Part shown: in pieces, positions 24,750 to 32,117 of the stretch
Layout of the letters: every line of letters starts with the position of its first letter
Numbering within the stretch: the first letter of the stretch is position 1
From: Streptomyces sp. MP131-18
GTDB lineage: Bacteria; Actinomycetota; Actinomycetes; Streptomycetales; Streptomycetaceae
Assembly (NCBI RefSeq): GCF_001984575.1
Contig: NZ_LZNS01000001.1
Coordinates: forward strand, 4,375,970-4,439,969
DNA length: 64,000 nt
Direction of reading: 5' to 3'
The notes under the pieces: model-generated
Told to the model about the DNA's origin: nothing
Seen by the model: only the letters and a program-made list of their open reading frames with translations
The model's database searches: none
Made by a program: the position numbers and the translations under genes

Positions 24750-25376
24750 GTGAGCAACACCTCTGACATCGGCCAGCGCTACTACCCGGGAGCGCCCGCA
24801 TGGTGGATACGCGCCGCCCGAGAAGCCCTGCCCCAGGGCCACTTCCCGGACAGGAAGGACATGCAGCCCGGCGGCATCGGCATCTCGCTGCTCCACGCCG
24901 AAGTTGAGGGGCGGGTGACGGTGTGGATGGAGATCGACACCGGACGCACCGTCCACGACGAGCGCCCGCGTCGAGGAACCGCCGCCGAGGAACGCTGGCT
25001 CGCCACCCGCGACGACCTCGCCGCCACGCTGATGGACGCCGGATTCCACGACATCGTGCGCACCCGGGCAGGCTTGTTGGCCACCGCGCCGCAGCCCTCC
25101 GAACCCACCCACCTCCACCTCCGCCACGCCAACGTCTTCGAGGAAGGCGTGGACGCCCTCGGCCGGTACACCATCCGATGCCCCGACCACCCGCACCTTC
25201 GCGGCCTCCTAGTCACCGACCACGGCCTTGGCCCCACGGCGTTCACCTACGTCTACGGCCATGAGGACGACCAACACCCCGTCTGGCCCCAGGGCTTCCG
25301 CGGCCTCCACGCGGCAGCCCGCGCCTGGGCGGTGCACTGCGGCCTGCCGTCCCCCATCGAGGTAACCGAACGGTGA
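24750..25376 (+). CDS. Hypothetical protein, 208 aa
   Basis: GTG start with AAGGAG (24735-24740). Alpha/beta protein with EGRVTVWMEIDTGRTVHDE and later YTIRCPDHPHLRGLLV. GTGA overlap with the next gene. Function unknown. Confidence 0.65.
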   Translation: MSNTSDIGQRYYPGAPAWWIRAAREALPQGHFPDRKDMQPGGIGISLLHAEVEGRVTVWMEIDTGRTVHDERPRRGTAAEERWLATRDDLAATLMDAGFHDIVRTRAGLLATAPQPSEPTHLHLRHANVFEEGVDALGRYTIRCPDHPHLRGLLVTDHGLGPTAFTYVYGHEDDQHPVWPQGFRGLHAAARAWAVHCGLPSPIEVTER

Positions 25377-25897
25377 TCGCTCGGCTCGAGTTCGCCTGGG
25401 ACGTAGACCCGGAGAGCTGGGCTCGCAGCGCTGAACGCGACCCAGGCGACTGCTGGCCCGAACTGCCCATGTACCTGTCCGCCTGCATGGGGGATCTGCC
25501 GATGATCGACGCCGCCGAGGCCACCCCACGCGTGCGGGGCGGCACCAAGCTGCCCGATCAGCTCGACGGCCGCCTCCGGTTCGAGGACTTCTGGGCGATC
25601 GAGGTCGAGGCCGACGCCTGGGTGCGCGCCCGAGCCGAGGGCGCCAGCTACGCCGAACCCGTGCCGGCCCCCAGGGGCCGTGCCCGCCTGGACCTGGCCG
25701 AGCACATCGCCTGGGAGCTGTTCCACCTGCCGGGGGTCGTGGACACAGACGCCGTGCTCGCCGTTCACCACCCGTACCGGGATCTCTACCGACCGGGCGA
25801 CCGCAACCGCGGGTCGGCGCCAGGAATCCGTTGGCCTTGTCAGCCTCGTGCGGATGGACCGGCGCCACGCTACGGCGCGAGTCCTCGGGGATGGTGA
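25373..25897 (+). CDS. Hypothetical protein, 174 aa
   Basis: Coupled GTG start. N-terminal 120 residues are acidic with regular aromatics (RLEFAWDVDPESWARS; FEDFWAIEVEADAWVRAR). The tail is Arg/Pro-rich. Function unknown. Confidence 0.6.
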   Translation: MIARLEFAWDVDPESWARSAERDPGDCWPELPMYLSACMGDLPMIDAAEATPRVRGGTKLPDQLDGRLRFEDFWAIEVEADAWVRARAEGASYAEPVPAPRGRARLDLAEHIAWELFHLPGVVDTDAVLAVHHPYRDLYRPGDRNRGSAPGIRWPCQPRADGPAPRYGASPRGW

Positions 25898-25906
25898 AGT
25901 GGTGCC

Positions 25907-26116
25907 ATGACTGAGACGGTGCGTGTGCGCGTGGTCCTGCTGTTCGGCGACCAGGCGCAGATCAAGGCCGACGCCTCCGATGCGGAGGAACCGGTGTTCT
26001 ACCCGGCCGCGCCGATCGCGGAGGCCGTGGGGGTGCCGGTGAAGGAACTGGCCGGGATGCGTCTGCTGGCGGACGTCGACGAGCGGGAGGAGCTGACGAA
26101 CTGGCGCCTGCCGTAG
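25907..26116 (+). CDS. Small hypothetical protein, 69 aa
   Basis: Ten nucleotides after the previous stop. Strand-rich start (VRVRVVLLFGDQAQIKAD), then a helix and a DEREEL stretch. Last gene of the rightward operon before a strong bidirectional hairpin. Function unknown. Confidence 0.6.
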   Translation: MTETVRVRVVLLFGDQAQIKADASDAEEPVFYPAAPIAEAVGVPVKELAGMRLLADVDEREELTNWRLP

Positions 26117-26133
26117 ATCCGTCCGTGACGCGA

Positions 26134-26162
26134 GTCCGCCCTGCGCTCACGGCTGGGCGGAC
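26134..26162. terminator. Bidirectional terminator hairpin
   Basis: GTCCGCCC (26134-26141) / GGGCGGAC (26155-26162) with a 13-nt loop, exactly between convergent stops at 26116 and 26177. Confidence 0.65.
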
Positions 26163-26176
26163 CCGCATCACGTTCG

Positions 26177-26671
26177 CTACCGACCCGCGTCCTTGCGCGG
26201 CCGCCCAGTCCGGCGGGGGCGCCCGGCGTAGGTGTGGATGGACTCGGCGGTGAACACCAGGCCGGACGAGAGCACGGCGACCGGCCGCGGGAAGGCCGGA
26301 TCCTTCTTCAACAGCTCGTTGATGCGCTGCGGCGACACGTGCAGCACGTTGGCGGCCTCCTTCCGGCCCATCAGGCCGGTTCCGGTGACCGGGGCGTCCG
26401 CTTCCTTGGCGCTGATCACTTCCAGTCCCGTCAGCTCGGCTCTGCTGTCCAGGGCCTCGCGGAGCGCAGTTCTGGCCCTCAGCAGTGCCGACGCGCTCGC
26501 CTGCGTGAGCGTCGAGGCCTCTAGGCGAAAGGTGAAGGTGAGTCGCCCGGTTGCCGCGTCGTGGACGGTGGCTCCGGCGATGTGCTGCTGGATCTGCTCG
26601 TACTGTTCGGGTCTAGGCGGGCTGGTGATGTTGTCGGCGGTGACCCGGGCCCGCCAGGTCGTGTGTGCCAT
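26177..26671 (-). CDS. AlpA/MerR-like helix-turn-helix protein
   Basis: 164 residues. Residues 1-90 are an unknown alpha/beta domain. Residues 101-148 (MGRKEAANVLHVSPQRINEL, then FPRPVAVLSSGLVFTAESI) form an AlpA-type winged HTH in which the wing carries the usual 'P-x-P...G..F' spacing. A basic tail RPRRTGRPRK follows. GGAGG precedes the ATG. It is in the leftward operon driven from the inverted-repeat promoter at 27000-27080, so autoregulation of that promoter is a reasonable hypothesis. Confidence 0.75.
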   Translation of the reverse strand: MAHTTWRARVTADNITSPPRPEQYEQIQQHIAGATVHDAATGRLTFTFRLEASTLTQASASALLRARTALREALDSRAELTGLEVISAKEADAPVTGTGLMGRKEAANVLHVSPQRINELLKKDPAFPRPVAVLSSGLVFTAESIHTYAGRPRRTGRPRKDAGR

Positions 26672-26760
26672 CGTGGAATCCTCCGGTGCTGTACTGCCGT
26701 CGTGATGCGGTGGTGCGGCCGGATGGGCGGGGGCCGCACTAGGTCTGCGGCCCCCGCCTG

Positions 26761-26958
26761 CTACTCCTGGGGGAAGTCCAGACCCGCGCCGCGCAGGACG
26801 TTCAGCAGGTCCAGCCACTCGCCCGCGGTGACGGGCGTGCGGTGGAACGTGATCGTCACGTAGCCGCGGGAGAACATCCACATGCCGCTGTCGGCCTGCC
26901 AGGACCTGAAGCCCTGGCGGTCTAAGGCAGCAAGGAGAGCGTCCATCCGGTCTGCCAT
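26761..26958 (-). CDS. Small hypothetical protein, 65 aa
   Basis: Strong GAGGAGGTGA site. Sequence MADRMDALLAALDRQGF, then strands WMFSRGYVTITFHRTPVTAG and a closing helix: a compact alpha-beta-alpha mini-domain. First gene of the leftward transcript from the inverted-repeat promoter. Function unknown. Confidence 0.65.
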   Translation of the reverse strand: MADRMDALLAALDRQGFRSWQADSGMWMFSRGYVTITFHRTPVTAGEWLDLLNVLRGAGLDFPQE

Positions 26959-26999
26959 CTGAGTTGTTTCACCTCCTCTCCGTCTCGCTGACGTCGCCT

Positions 27000-27080
27000 A
27001 CTCTACCCGTAAAGACTGACGAATCGCAAGACTTTTCTTCTCAAAAAGACTTGCATATCGTCAGTCTTTACGGGTAGAGT
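27000..27080. promoter_or_regulatory. Divergent promoter pair within a perfect 23-bp inverted repeat
   Basis: Arms 27000-27022 and 27058-27080 are exact inverted copies (each reads TCGTCAGTCTTTACGGG plus TAGAGT outward) separated by 35 AT-rich nt. Each arm ends in the -10 TAGAGT. The -35 boxes TTGCAT (27051-27056, right) and TTGCGA (27029-27024, left) lie in the spacer, both with 18-bp spacing. One regulator bound to both arms would control both directions. The site is unrelated to the AACCGGTT and GGTACC operators. Confidence 0.8.
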
Positions 27081-27157
27081 GTGCATCACGAGGTCGGGGG
27101 TTCGCAGCCTTCCGAACCTCGTGAACCATCCCAACTCAACAGAGAGTGAGGACAGCA

Positions 27158-27523
27158 ATGTCCGACGAGCGGGAACGCCGCGTCGGGATGCTGCTCATGA
27201 TGCTCGACATGGCCTACGTCTACCTGCTCAGGCAGTGTGGACGTCTGCCGATCGACATCACCCTCCCGGAGGTGCCGTCCATCCAGGACCGCATCGACTC
27301 CGTGTCGGGAGCAGCGGAACTCGCGGAACTCGAACCGATGCCCGGCCTCCAGCAGCGCGCGCTCTACGACGCCTGCTGCATGTGGCTCGCGGCAGCCGAT
27401 TCCTATCTCCGCCTGCGCGGCGACTACACCCCCTGGAGGGTGAGCGCTGTCACGGCGTCCATCACGAAGTGCCGTGAGGACGTGGATGTCGTAGCCGCCT
27501 GGCTCGACAGCCAGCAGGAGTAG
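27158..27523 (+). CDS. Hypothetical protein, 121 aa
   Basis: ATG 27158 with GTGAGGA upstream. Helical protein; MLLMMLDMAYVYLLRQCGRL is a hydrophobic amphipathic helix and the C-terminus is a second helical bundle (DACCMWLAAADSYLRLRG). Sole gene on the rightward arm of the inverted-repeat promoter, followed by a terminator. Function unknown. Confidence 0.65.
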   Translation: MSDERERRVGMLLMMLDMAYVYLLRQCGRLPIDITLPEVPSIQDRIDSVSGAAELAELEPMPGLQQRALYDACCMWLAAADSYLRLRGDYTPWRVSAVTASITKCREDVDVVAAWLDSQQE

Positions 27524-27531
27524 ACGCCTCT

Positions 27532-27556
27532 GCCCCCCGGCAGCCAGCCGGGGGGC
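27532..27556 (+). terminator. Terminator hairpin
   Basis: Perfect GC stem GCCCCCCGGC (27532-27541) / GCCGGGGGGC (27547-27556) 9 nt after the 27523 stop. No U-tract. Confidence 0.6.
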
Positions 27557-27720
27557 GCCACACTCTCTGAGCTGCGCAACTACGACCGGCAGGGGCCGGG
27601 TGTGCGGGTCCATGGGGCCCGCGGCGCCCCTCGCAGCGCCCCTGCCGGTCAACCATCCCGCTCAACTGGCGGGCCTCCATTCTATGCGACGCTCATCAGC
27701 GCCACCCCCAATTAAGAATG

Positions 27721-27749
27721 TTGACAACCGGTTATCTGTACCCTTAAGC
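27721..27749 (+). promoter_or_regulatory. AACCGGTT-operator promoter 7
   Basis: TTGACA (27721-27726), 17-bp spacer ACCGGTTATCTGTACCC, then TTAAGC (27744-27749), the weakest -10 of the set. Drives the single gene 27793-28047. Confidence 0.75.
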
Positions 27750-27792
27750 TGGGCCTGTCAACACTTCGACACCGGCGCACGAGGGGGTATGT

Positions 27793-28047
27793 ATGACTGG
27801 CTACAAGGACGTCACCGACGGCAATGCCGTACCGCACGCGATCGGCCTGGCCGTCGGGAAGATCACGCAGCGGGGCCCGTGGCACGACCCGGACGTCGTG
27901 ACCCAACGGCTAACCATGCTCGGGCCGGCCGTTCGCGCCACGGTGGTATACGGCCAGGCGCGTCAAGCTGGGATGTCCATCAGCGCGGCCACGGACAAGG
28001 TCGTTGACGACCTCGTTCGGTACTACGCCCAGCGGTGGTACAGCTGA
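27793..28047 (+). CDS. Small hypothetical protein, 84 aa
   Basis: GAGGGGG upstream of the ATG. Mostly helical (DPDVVTQRLTMLGPAVRATV, then AATDKVVDDLVRYYAQRW), possibly a small HTH or bundle. Monocistronic between two network promoters, which suggests a dedicated role, for example an early control protein. Function unknown. Confidence 0.65.
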   Translation: MTGYKDVTDGNAVPHAIGLAVGKITQRGPWHDPDVVTQRLTMLGPAVRATVVYGQARQAGMSISAATDKVVDDLVRYYAQRWYS

Positions 28048-28413
28048 CGCCCGAGGTACCCCTGCCCCTCCACGGCTCTGCGTCTCCCTGGCACCGGGCG
28101 GCGCAGAGCCGAGATCGCAGCGATGCCGCGATGCCCGCAGCAGTCCTGGTGCGCGCGATGGGTCTGGAATGCTGACTCTTTCCTGGTGGGCCCATGGAGC
28201 GGTCTCGTCATCCAGCGGGCTCAGGTGTGGCACATTTAGAATGTTGACAACCGGTTATCTGCACGCTTAAAATGGTATGAACGCAGCGCCACCAGACCGG
28301 GTTCCATCCCTCTGTTTCGTTAGCTGCCACACGCAGCGGCCCCCAACCAGCGACCCTAACCGCTGGCCAGGGGCCTGAAACCCGCCTACCTCAACAGCAC
28401 TGAGGAGCGAGTC
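28048..28413 (+). other. Gene-free leader region
   Basis: Holds promoter 8 and a long leader with GGCCCC(CAA)CCAGCG (28338-28352) pairing with CGCTGG(CCA)GGGGCC (28361-28375). The first 190 nt show no gene or clear terminator. Confidence 0.5.
28244..28273 (+). promoter_or_regulatory. AACCGGTT-operator promoter 8
   Basis: TTGACA (28244-28249), spacer ACCGGTTATCTGCACGC (17 bp) to TTAAAA, or 18 bp to TAAAAT (28268-28273). Drives the operon that leads into the DUF2637/spread membrane genes. Confidence 0.85.
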
Positions 28414-28620
28414 ATGGCCAACACTACGGCCACCACCGACGAGAGCAACAACCCCATCCACCTCGCCACCGACACGGTCGAGGGCCACGTGGTCACCGCC
28501 TGCGGCAAGTGGGCCGCGAAGACCCCCGTGCCCCGATCCACGACCTTCCGCACGGCCGTCACCTGCGTCGAGTGCGCGGAGTGGGACCAGGCGTGGGCGT
28601 ACGCCGTGAGCAGCCGATGA
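28414..28620 (+). CDS. Small hypothetical protein, 68 aa
   Basis: GAGGAG upstream. Short protein with VTACGKWAAK and VTCVECAEWDQ, three cysteines arranged like a small metal knuckle. Overlaps the WhiB-like start by 4 nt. Possibly a cofactor or antagonist of the WhiB-like protein; inference from coupling only. Confidence 0.65.
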   Translation: MANTTATTDESNNPIHLATDTVEGHVVTACGKWAAKTPVPRSTTFRTAVTCVECAEWDQAWAYAVSSR

Positions 28621-28874
28621 GCAGGGACAACGCCTCGCGGCTCACGGCGATGAAGAAGCGCTCCAAGGGAGCCATCCGCACGGTGGCCACCAGCGATGCC
28701 GGCCGCGCCGCCTGCGCGGACGACCTCGCCCTCTTCGACCGAGTCGCGAACAACGATGGCAAGGTCGACCCCCGGGACCAGGGAGAGGCGGCCTCCATCT
28801 GCGACGGCTGCCCGGTAAACGCCGGCTGCGGCTTCCGCGTCGCACACCCCGGCCCCGGGCGGGGTGAGAGGTGA
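28617..28874 (+). CDS. WhiB-like mini-protein
   Basis: 85 residues. Cys33 in AACADDLALFD, then C62DGC65PV and C71, reproduce the WhiB pattern (Cys, long gap, C-x2-C-x5-C) that binds a 4Fe-4S cluster and contacts the primary sigma factor. The usual G-[IVL]-W-G-G turn and basic C-terminal DNA-binding motif are absent; the chain ends GPGRGER. Phage- and plasmid-borne WhiB-like proteins act as host-transcription modulators. Likely a truncated sigma-interacting antagonist. Confidence 0.7.
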   Translation: MSRDNASRLTAMKKRSKGAIRTVATSDAGRAACADDLALFDRVANNDGKVDPRDQGEAASICDGCPVNAGCGFRVAHPGPGRGER

Positions 28875-29050
28875 TGCCGATCCCGTTCCGGCGCACGCCC
28901 AACGGCCGCCGCGCCCGCAGGCAGGCCGACGCCAGCGCCCGGCGCAGTTCCAGGGCCAGGCGCCACATCCCCAGCGACTCCGAGACCGGCGGAGGCGAAG
29001 CCTTCGCCGACCGCAACGCCCGATCCATCACCCGGTGGTTTCGCTCGTGA
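28874..29050 (+). CDS. Short basic peptide, 58 aa
   Basis: ATG overlaps the previous TGA by one base (TGATG). Extremely Arg-rich (FRRTPNGRRARRQ, then RRSSRARRH), so it probably binds nucleic acid or acidic protein. The next gene begins inside its stop (GTGA). Included because of the coupling on both sides. Confidence 0.55.
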   Translation: MPIPFRRTPNGRRARRQADASARRSSRARRHIPSDSETGGGEAFADRNARSITRWFRS

Positions 29051-29148
29051 CCGCCGCCGTCCGTGTCCGGTCCGCCGTCGCTTCCGCGCGGCGGGCTGGG
29101 CGCTCCACCCTCCAGAACACTCTGGCCGAGGAAGCCGTCCATGTCTGA
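29047..29148 (+). CDS. Very short coupled ORF, 33 aa
   Basis: GTG overlaps the 29050 stop and the ORF runs to TGA 29148, overlapping the DUF2637 start at 29141. Reads AVRVRSAVASARRAGRST, a basic amphipathic peptide. It may be a translational coupling leader rather than a functional peptide. Confidence 0.4.
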   Translation: MTAAVRVRSAVASARRAGRSTLQNTLAEEAVHV

Positions 29149-30490
29149 CCTGACCACGTTGACCAACCGGCTGGACCCCACCGCCGTCACGGTGGCCGCT
29201 TTGGTCTGCGGCACGCTGCTGACCCTGGCGCTGATCTGGTCCGTCTCGCTCGTGGTGCGGCAGGTCACTCGACGCCGCACTCGCCGCGCGGGACAGCTCG
29301 ACGCCATGACCCCCGAGCAGATAGACGAGCTGCGGACCCGGGAAGACCGGCGCCGCGCGGACATGACGACCTACGCCGCCGCCGTCATCGCCTCCGGGCT
29401 GTCGCTGGTGGGCATGTGGCCCGTTGTCGGTGTCGCGGTTGCCGAGTCCGGCCTGCCGCAGGTACTCCACACCCCGGCCGCCGTCGCGCTGCTCGGATTC
29501 CTGGAGGCCGCGGTGCTGGCCTCCGGCCGCCGCGCCCGAGCCAACGTCCGTGTCACCGGCTCGACCGGCGTGGACGGTGCCGCGCTGTGGATCATCGTCG
29601 CCTTCTCCGCAGTCGTCGCAACCACCCAGGCCCAGAGCCTGACCGGCGCCCTGGTCAAGGCCGGTGCCCCGGTCGTCGCGGCCTGGATGTGGGAGCGGGG
29701 ACTCGCCCCCGAGCGCCGCGCCTACCGGGGCGAGAAGCCCGCCGTCCACTGGCGGCTGGGCCTGCGCCGCGTCGCCGTCGCGCTGCGCCTGGCCGATCCG
29801 GAGGAAGCTGACTTGGCAGTGCTCGCCCGCGCCCGCCGCCTCGGTCAGGTCGCGAGCCACATCGTGCGCGCCAAGCGCCGCCGCCGACCGGCACGCCGCT
29901 GGTCCCTCCTGCGTGCCGAACGCGGCCTCATCCGCTCCGCCGCACGCGGCGACTTCACCCGCGAAGGCGGTGCCCTGACCTTGATGGATCACATCGGCCT
30001 GCGCGCCGCCGCTCCCCATCTTGTGGAGACCAACGCCCCTGTCCCGCGCGACCTGTTCGGCCTGACCGGCGGGCCCGCCCTAGCTGAGGTGCCCTCATCC
30101 ACCGAACCGGCCGTGCACGCGGAGCCGACGGCCACCGGCGACGCGCCGGAGAGCCCGGAGCTCCCGGAGAAGCCAGCGGAGAACGACGCGGAGAACGGGG
30201 AGAACGGGGAGAACGGCCTGGAGAATCCGGAAGAGTCCCCGGAGAACGGCGGAGACACCTCGGAGAACGCCGAGAAGCCCAAGCTGACGATCTTCCGGTT
30301 CACCAACGGGCGCGAGGCCTACACCTCGGCCGAACTGGACACCGCCCGGCGGCTCTTCGCCGAGTACGCGGAGAGGTCCGGCACCCGGCCTCCCGTCAAC
30401 GTCGTGGCCAAGGCCATCAACCGCCGCTGGGAGCGGGCCAAACGGGTTCACGACGCCGTGATCGCCGAGCTCTCCCAGAGCGCCACATGA
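29141..30490 (+). CDS. DUF2637-containing membrane protein (spread/transfer-associated type)
   Basis: 449 residues. Four or five transmembrane helices within residues about 10-190 (VTVAALVCGTLLTLALIWSV; AVIASGLSLVGMWPVVGVAV; LLGFLEAAVLASG; ALWIIVAFSAVVATT) match DUF2637. A basic cytosolic segment (RVAVALRL...AKRRRRPARR) follows, then an acidic repeat linker with E-N-G units (about 345-385), then a winged-helix-like tail (YTSAELDTARRLFAEY; VNVVAKAINRRWERAKRV). DUF2637 proteins sit beside transfer genes on Streptomyces plasmids and ICEs. The DNA-binding-like tail suggests that it tethers element DNA at the membrane. Confidence 0.8.
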   Translation: MSDLTTLTNRLDPTAVTVAALVCGTLLTLALIWSVSLVVRQVTRRRTRRAGQLDAMTPEQIDELRTREDRRRADMTTYAAAVIASGLSLVGMWPVVGVAVAESGLPQVLHTPAAVALLGFLEAAVLASGRRARANVRVTGSTGVDGAALWIIVAFSAVVATTQAQSLTGALVKAGAPVVAAWMWERGLAPERRAYRGEKPAVHWRLGLRRVAVALRLADPEEADLAVLARARRLGQVASHIVRAKRRRRPARRWSLLRAERGLIRSAARGDFTREGGALTLMDHIGLRAAAPHLVETNAPVPRDLFGLTGGPALAEVPSSTEPAVHAEPTATGDAPESPELPEKPAENDAENGENGENGLENPEESPENGGDTSENAEKPKLTIFRFTNGREAYTSAELDTARRLFAEYAERSGTRPPVNVVAKAINRRWERAKRVHDAVIAELSQSAT

Positions 30491-30497
30491 ATCGAAA

Positions 30498-30556
30498 ATT
30501 CGATCGAATGTGGAGCGGTCCCGGTAGTAGGTTGGCAGCCGCGCCGGGACCGCTCC
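30498..30556 (+). promoter_or_regulatory. Palindrome plus perfect 13-bp hairpin before 30579
   Basis: ATTCGATCGAAT (30498-30509), a perfect 12-bp dyad, is followed by GGAGCGGTCCCGG (30512-30524) / CCGGGACCGCTCC (30544-30556). The AAAGGAG site lies just beyond. It could terminate the DUF2637 transcript and/or attenuate the following operon. Confidence 0.55.
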
Positions 30557-30578
30557 CTCCCAAAGGAGCAGTCTCATC

Positions 30579-30800
30579 ATGACCGTCACGTTCCTGCCCC
30601 ACCAGCAGGCCCCGGCATCACTCCCCGCTTCGCCCGAACCGGAACACCACAGCGACCCGAGCCTCTCCCCGCTGCCGCCGGAGTTCGGGCCCATCGACGT
30701 GCACTCGTCGATGCCCGGCTGGGACGAGGCCGCCGTCCGCGACGAGCTGCTGCGGCTCCTGGGCATCCGGATCGCCCCCGAACCCGGAGGCGGGTGGTGA
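30579..30800 (+). CDS. Small Pro-rich hypothetical protein, 73 aa
   Basis: AAAGGAG upstream. N-terminal 40 residues are Pro/Ser/His-rich and probably disordered. The C-terminus is a short helix (EAAVRDELLRLLGI). Coupled to the next gene by GTGA. Probably an accessory factor of the adjacent membrane proteins; function unknown. Confidence 0.6.
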   Translation: MTVTFLPHQQAPASLPASPEPEHHSDPSLSPLPPEFGPIDVHSSMPGWDEAAVRDELLRLLGIRIAPEPGGGW

Positions 30801-31651
30801 CCATGACCGCCGATCAGCACACACCACCACACAGCCCAACATCGTCAGAAGAGACTCCGACCACCCCTCAGGCTCCACAGCCGCCTCCCCAGCCGGACTA
30901 CGAGCCGGACATCCACAAGCGCACGCGCACGCTGCGTGGCGACTGGTGGCGTATGCGCAATCCCGTCCCGGAGACCGCCGGGGAGGCGGCGGAGCCGACA
31001 CCGTACGCCTCGCCGGCTGCGCCGGAGAAGTCGAGCACCCCCACTCCGCCGGAGTCGGCGCCCGGCTGGTGGGGGGAGGTGTACGACGACGCTCTCGGAG
31101 ACACCTTCACCGCTACGCCCGAGCCCCCGGCGACAGAACAACAGACGGATGAGGCGCCGCGGCAACCGGACACGACCGAAGACCCACCGGCGGAGAAGAC
31201 ACCGCCCGGAGACGGCGAACACAGGCCACGGCTGGGTCGCGTGCTCTCCGGCACCGCGCCCCATCGGCGATGGCACGGCCCCACCCAGGACGCCCTGTTC
31301 GACTGGTGGGGTCGCCGCGACCGACGTCAGCGGTTCGTGCTTCTCAACGGAACGGCCGCCGCCACCGGCGCCTACTCCCACGGGGCCTTCACCGGACAGT
31401 GGGACGTCGGTCTGCCGCAGACCGTTCTGGCCTGGATGCACGACGCCGCCGCCTCCAGCGACGAGCCGGCCACACCCCTGATCCTCGGCGGCTTGGTCGC
31501 CCTCACCGCCGCCGTCGTCGGCGGGATCGTCAGCGCCACCCTCAGCCGCTGGGTTGCTCAACTGCCGCGGTTGTGCGCCGCCTTGCACTGGGCTCTGGTC
31601 CGCGTCCCCGTCGCCTCTGCCGTCACCGCCATCCTTCTCTACGAAGCGTGA
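30797..31651 (+). CDS. Membrane protein of spread/transfer block
   Basis: 284 residues. GTG 30797 is chosen for the GGAGG 6 nt upstream; ATG 30803 is possible. Residues 1-170 are Pro/Glu/Thr-rich, disordered and cytosolic. The last 110 carry three hydrophobic helices (RFVLLNGTAAATGAYSHGAF; LILGGLVALTAAVVGGIVSA; VPVASAVTAILLYEA). Architecture fits small spread proteins (Spd type) of Streptomyces elements, which mediate intramycelial plasmid spreading. No catalytic motif. Confidence 0.65.
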   Translation: MTMTADQHTPPHSPTSSEETPTTPQAPQPPPQPDYEPDIHKRTRTLRGDWWRMRNPVPETAGEAAEPTPYASPAAPEKSSTPTPPESAPGWWGEVYDDALGDTFTATPEPPATEQQTDEAPRQPDTTEDPPAEKTPPGDGEHRPRLGRVLSGTAPHRRWHGPTQDALFDWWGRRDRRQRFVLLNGTAAATGAYSHGAFTGQWDVGLPQTVLAWMHDAAASSDEPATPLILGGLVALTAAVVGGIVSATLSRWVAQLPRLCAALHWALVRVPVASAVTAILLYEA

Positions 31652-31662
31652 GGACCACCGTC

Positions 31663-32115
31663 ATGCCGCACACTGTCACCCCCCTCGCCGCCGAAGGAGA
31701 CCTCACCGAAGCTGTGGGCGCCATCTCCGCCTCCGGCATCGCCCTGATCCTGGTCATCACCCTGATCTACGGCGTCATCGGAAAGGGGAGGCGAAGGCTC
31801 GCCTCGGGCCCGGCACAGGCCATCGGGATCTTCGCCGAGCTCGCGTTCCTGCGCGCCAACTCCTTCTGGCGGGACATCGGCGAAGCCATCCAGTCGATAC
31901 CCACCGGCATCTCCACCAACGCCGAACTCGGCAACCCCGGTATGGCCACCGTCTGCGCCGTACTGATCGTCCTGTCCCTCTTCGCACGTCTGGTGCCCGC
32001 CTCCGGTGCCCTCATCGGACTGCTCATGGGCGCCGCCTTCGAAGCATCGGACGGAAGCATCTGGCAGGCCATCGTCAGCATCTTCTCCGTGCCCTTCGGC
32101 CTCCTCGGAGCCTGA
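31663..32115 (+). CDS. Small spread-type membrane protein
   Basis: 150 residues from ATG 31663 (a GTG at 31648 overlapping the upstream stop is the alternative). Helices ASGIALILVITLIYGVIG, ATVCAVLIVLSLFARLV and ALIGLLMGAAFEA, plus a hydrophobic C-terminus. It resembles the small transmembrane proteins encoded with SpdB/DUF2637 on actinomycete ICEs. Likely part of a membrane complex with its neighbours. Confidence 0.65.
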   Translation: MPHTVTPLAAEGDLTEAVGAISASGIALILVITLIYGVIGKGRRRLASGPAQAIGIFAELAFLRANSFWRDIGEAIQSIPTGISTNAELGNPGMATVCAVLIVLSLFARLVPASGALIGLLMGAAFEASDGSIWQAIVSIFSVPFGLLGA

Positions 32116-32117
32116 CC

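Noticed and set aside
27000..27080. Linear-replicon telomere palindrome
   Set aside because: The inverted repeat is single, AT-rich at the centre and carries two well-spaced promoters with genes on both sides. Streptomyces telomeres have multiple nested palindromes at a DNA end.
30170..30270. CRISPR- or minisatellite-like repeat (GAGAACG-type units)
   Set aside because: The units encode the acidic E-N-G linker of the DUF2637 protein in frame. Spacing is irregular and there are no unique spacers.
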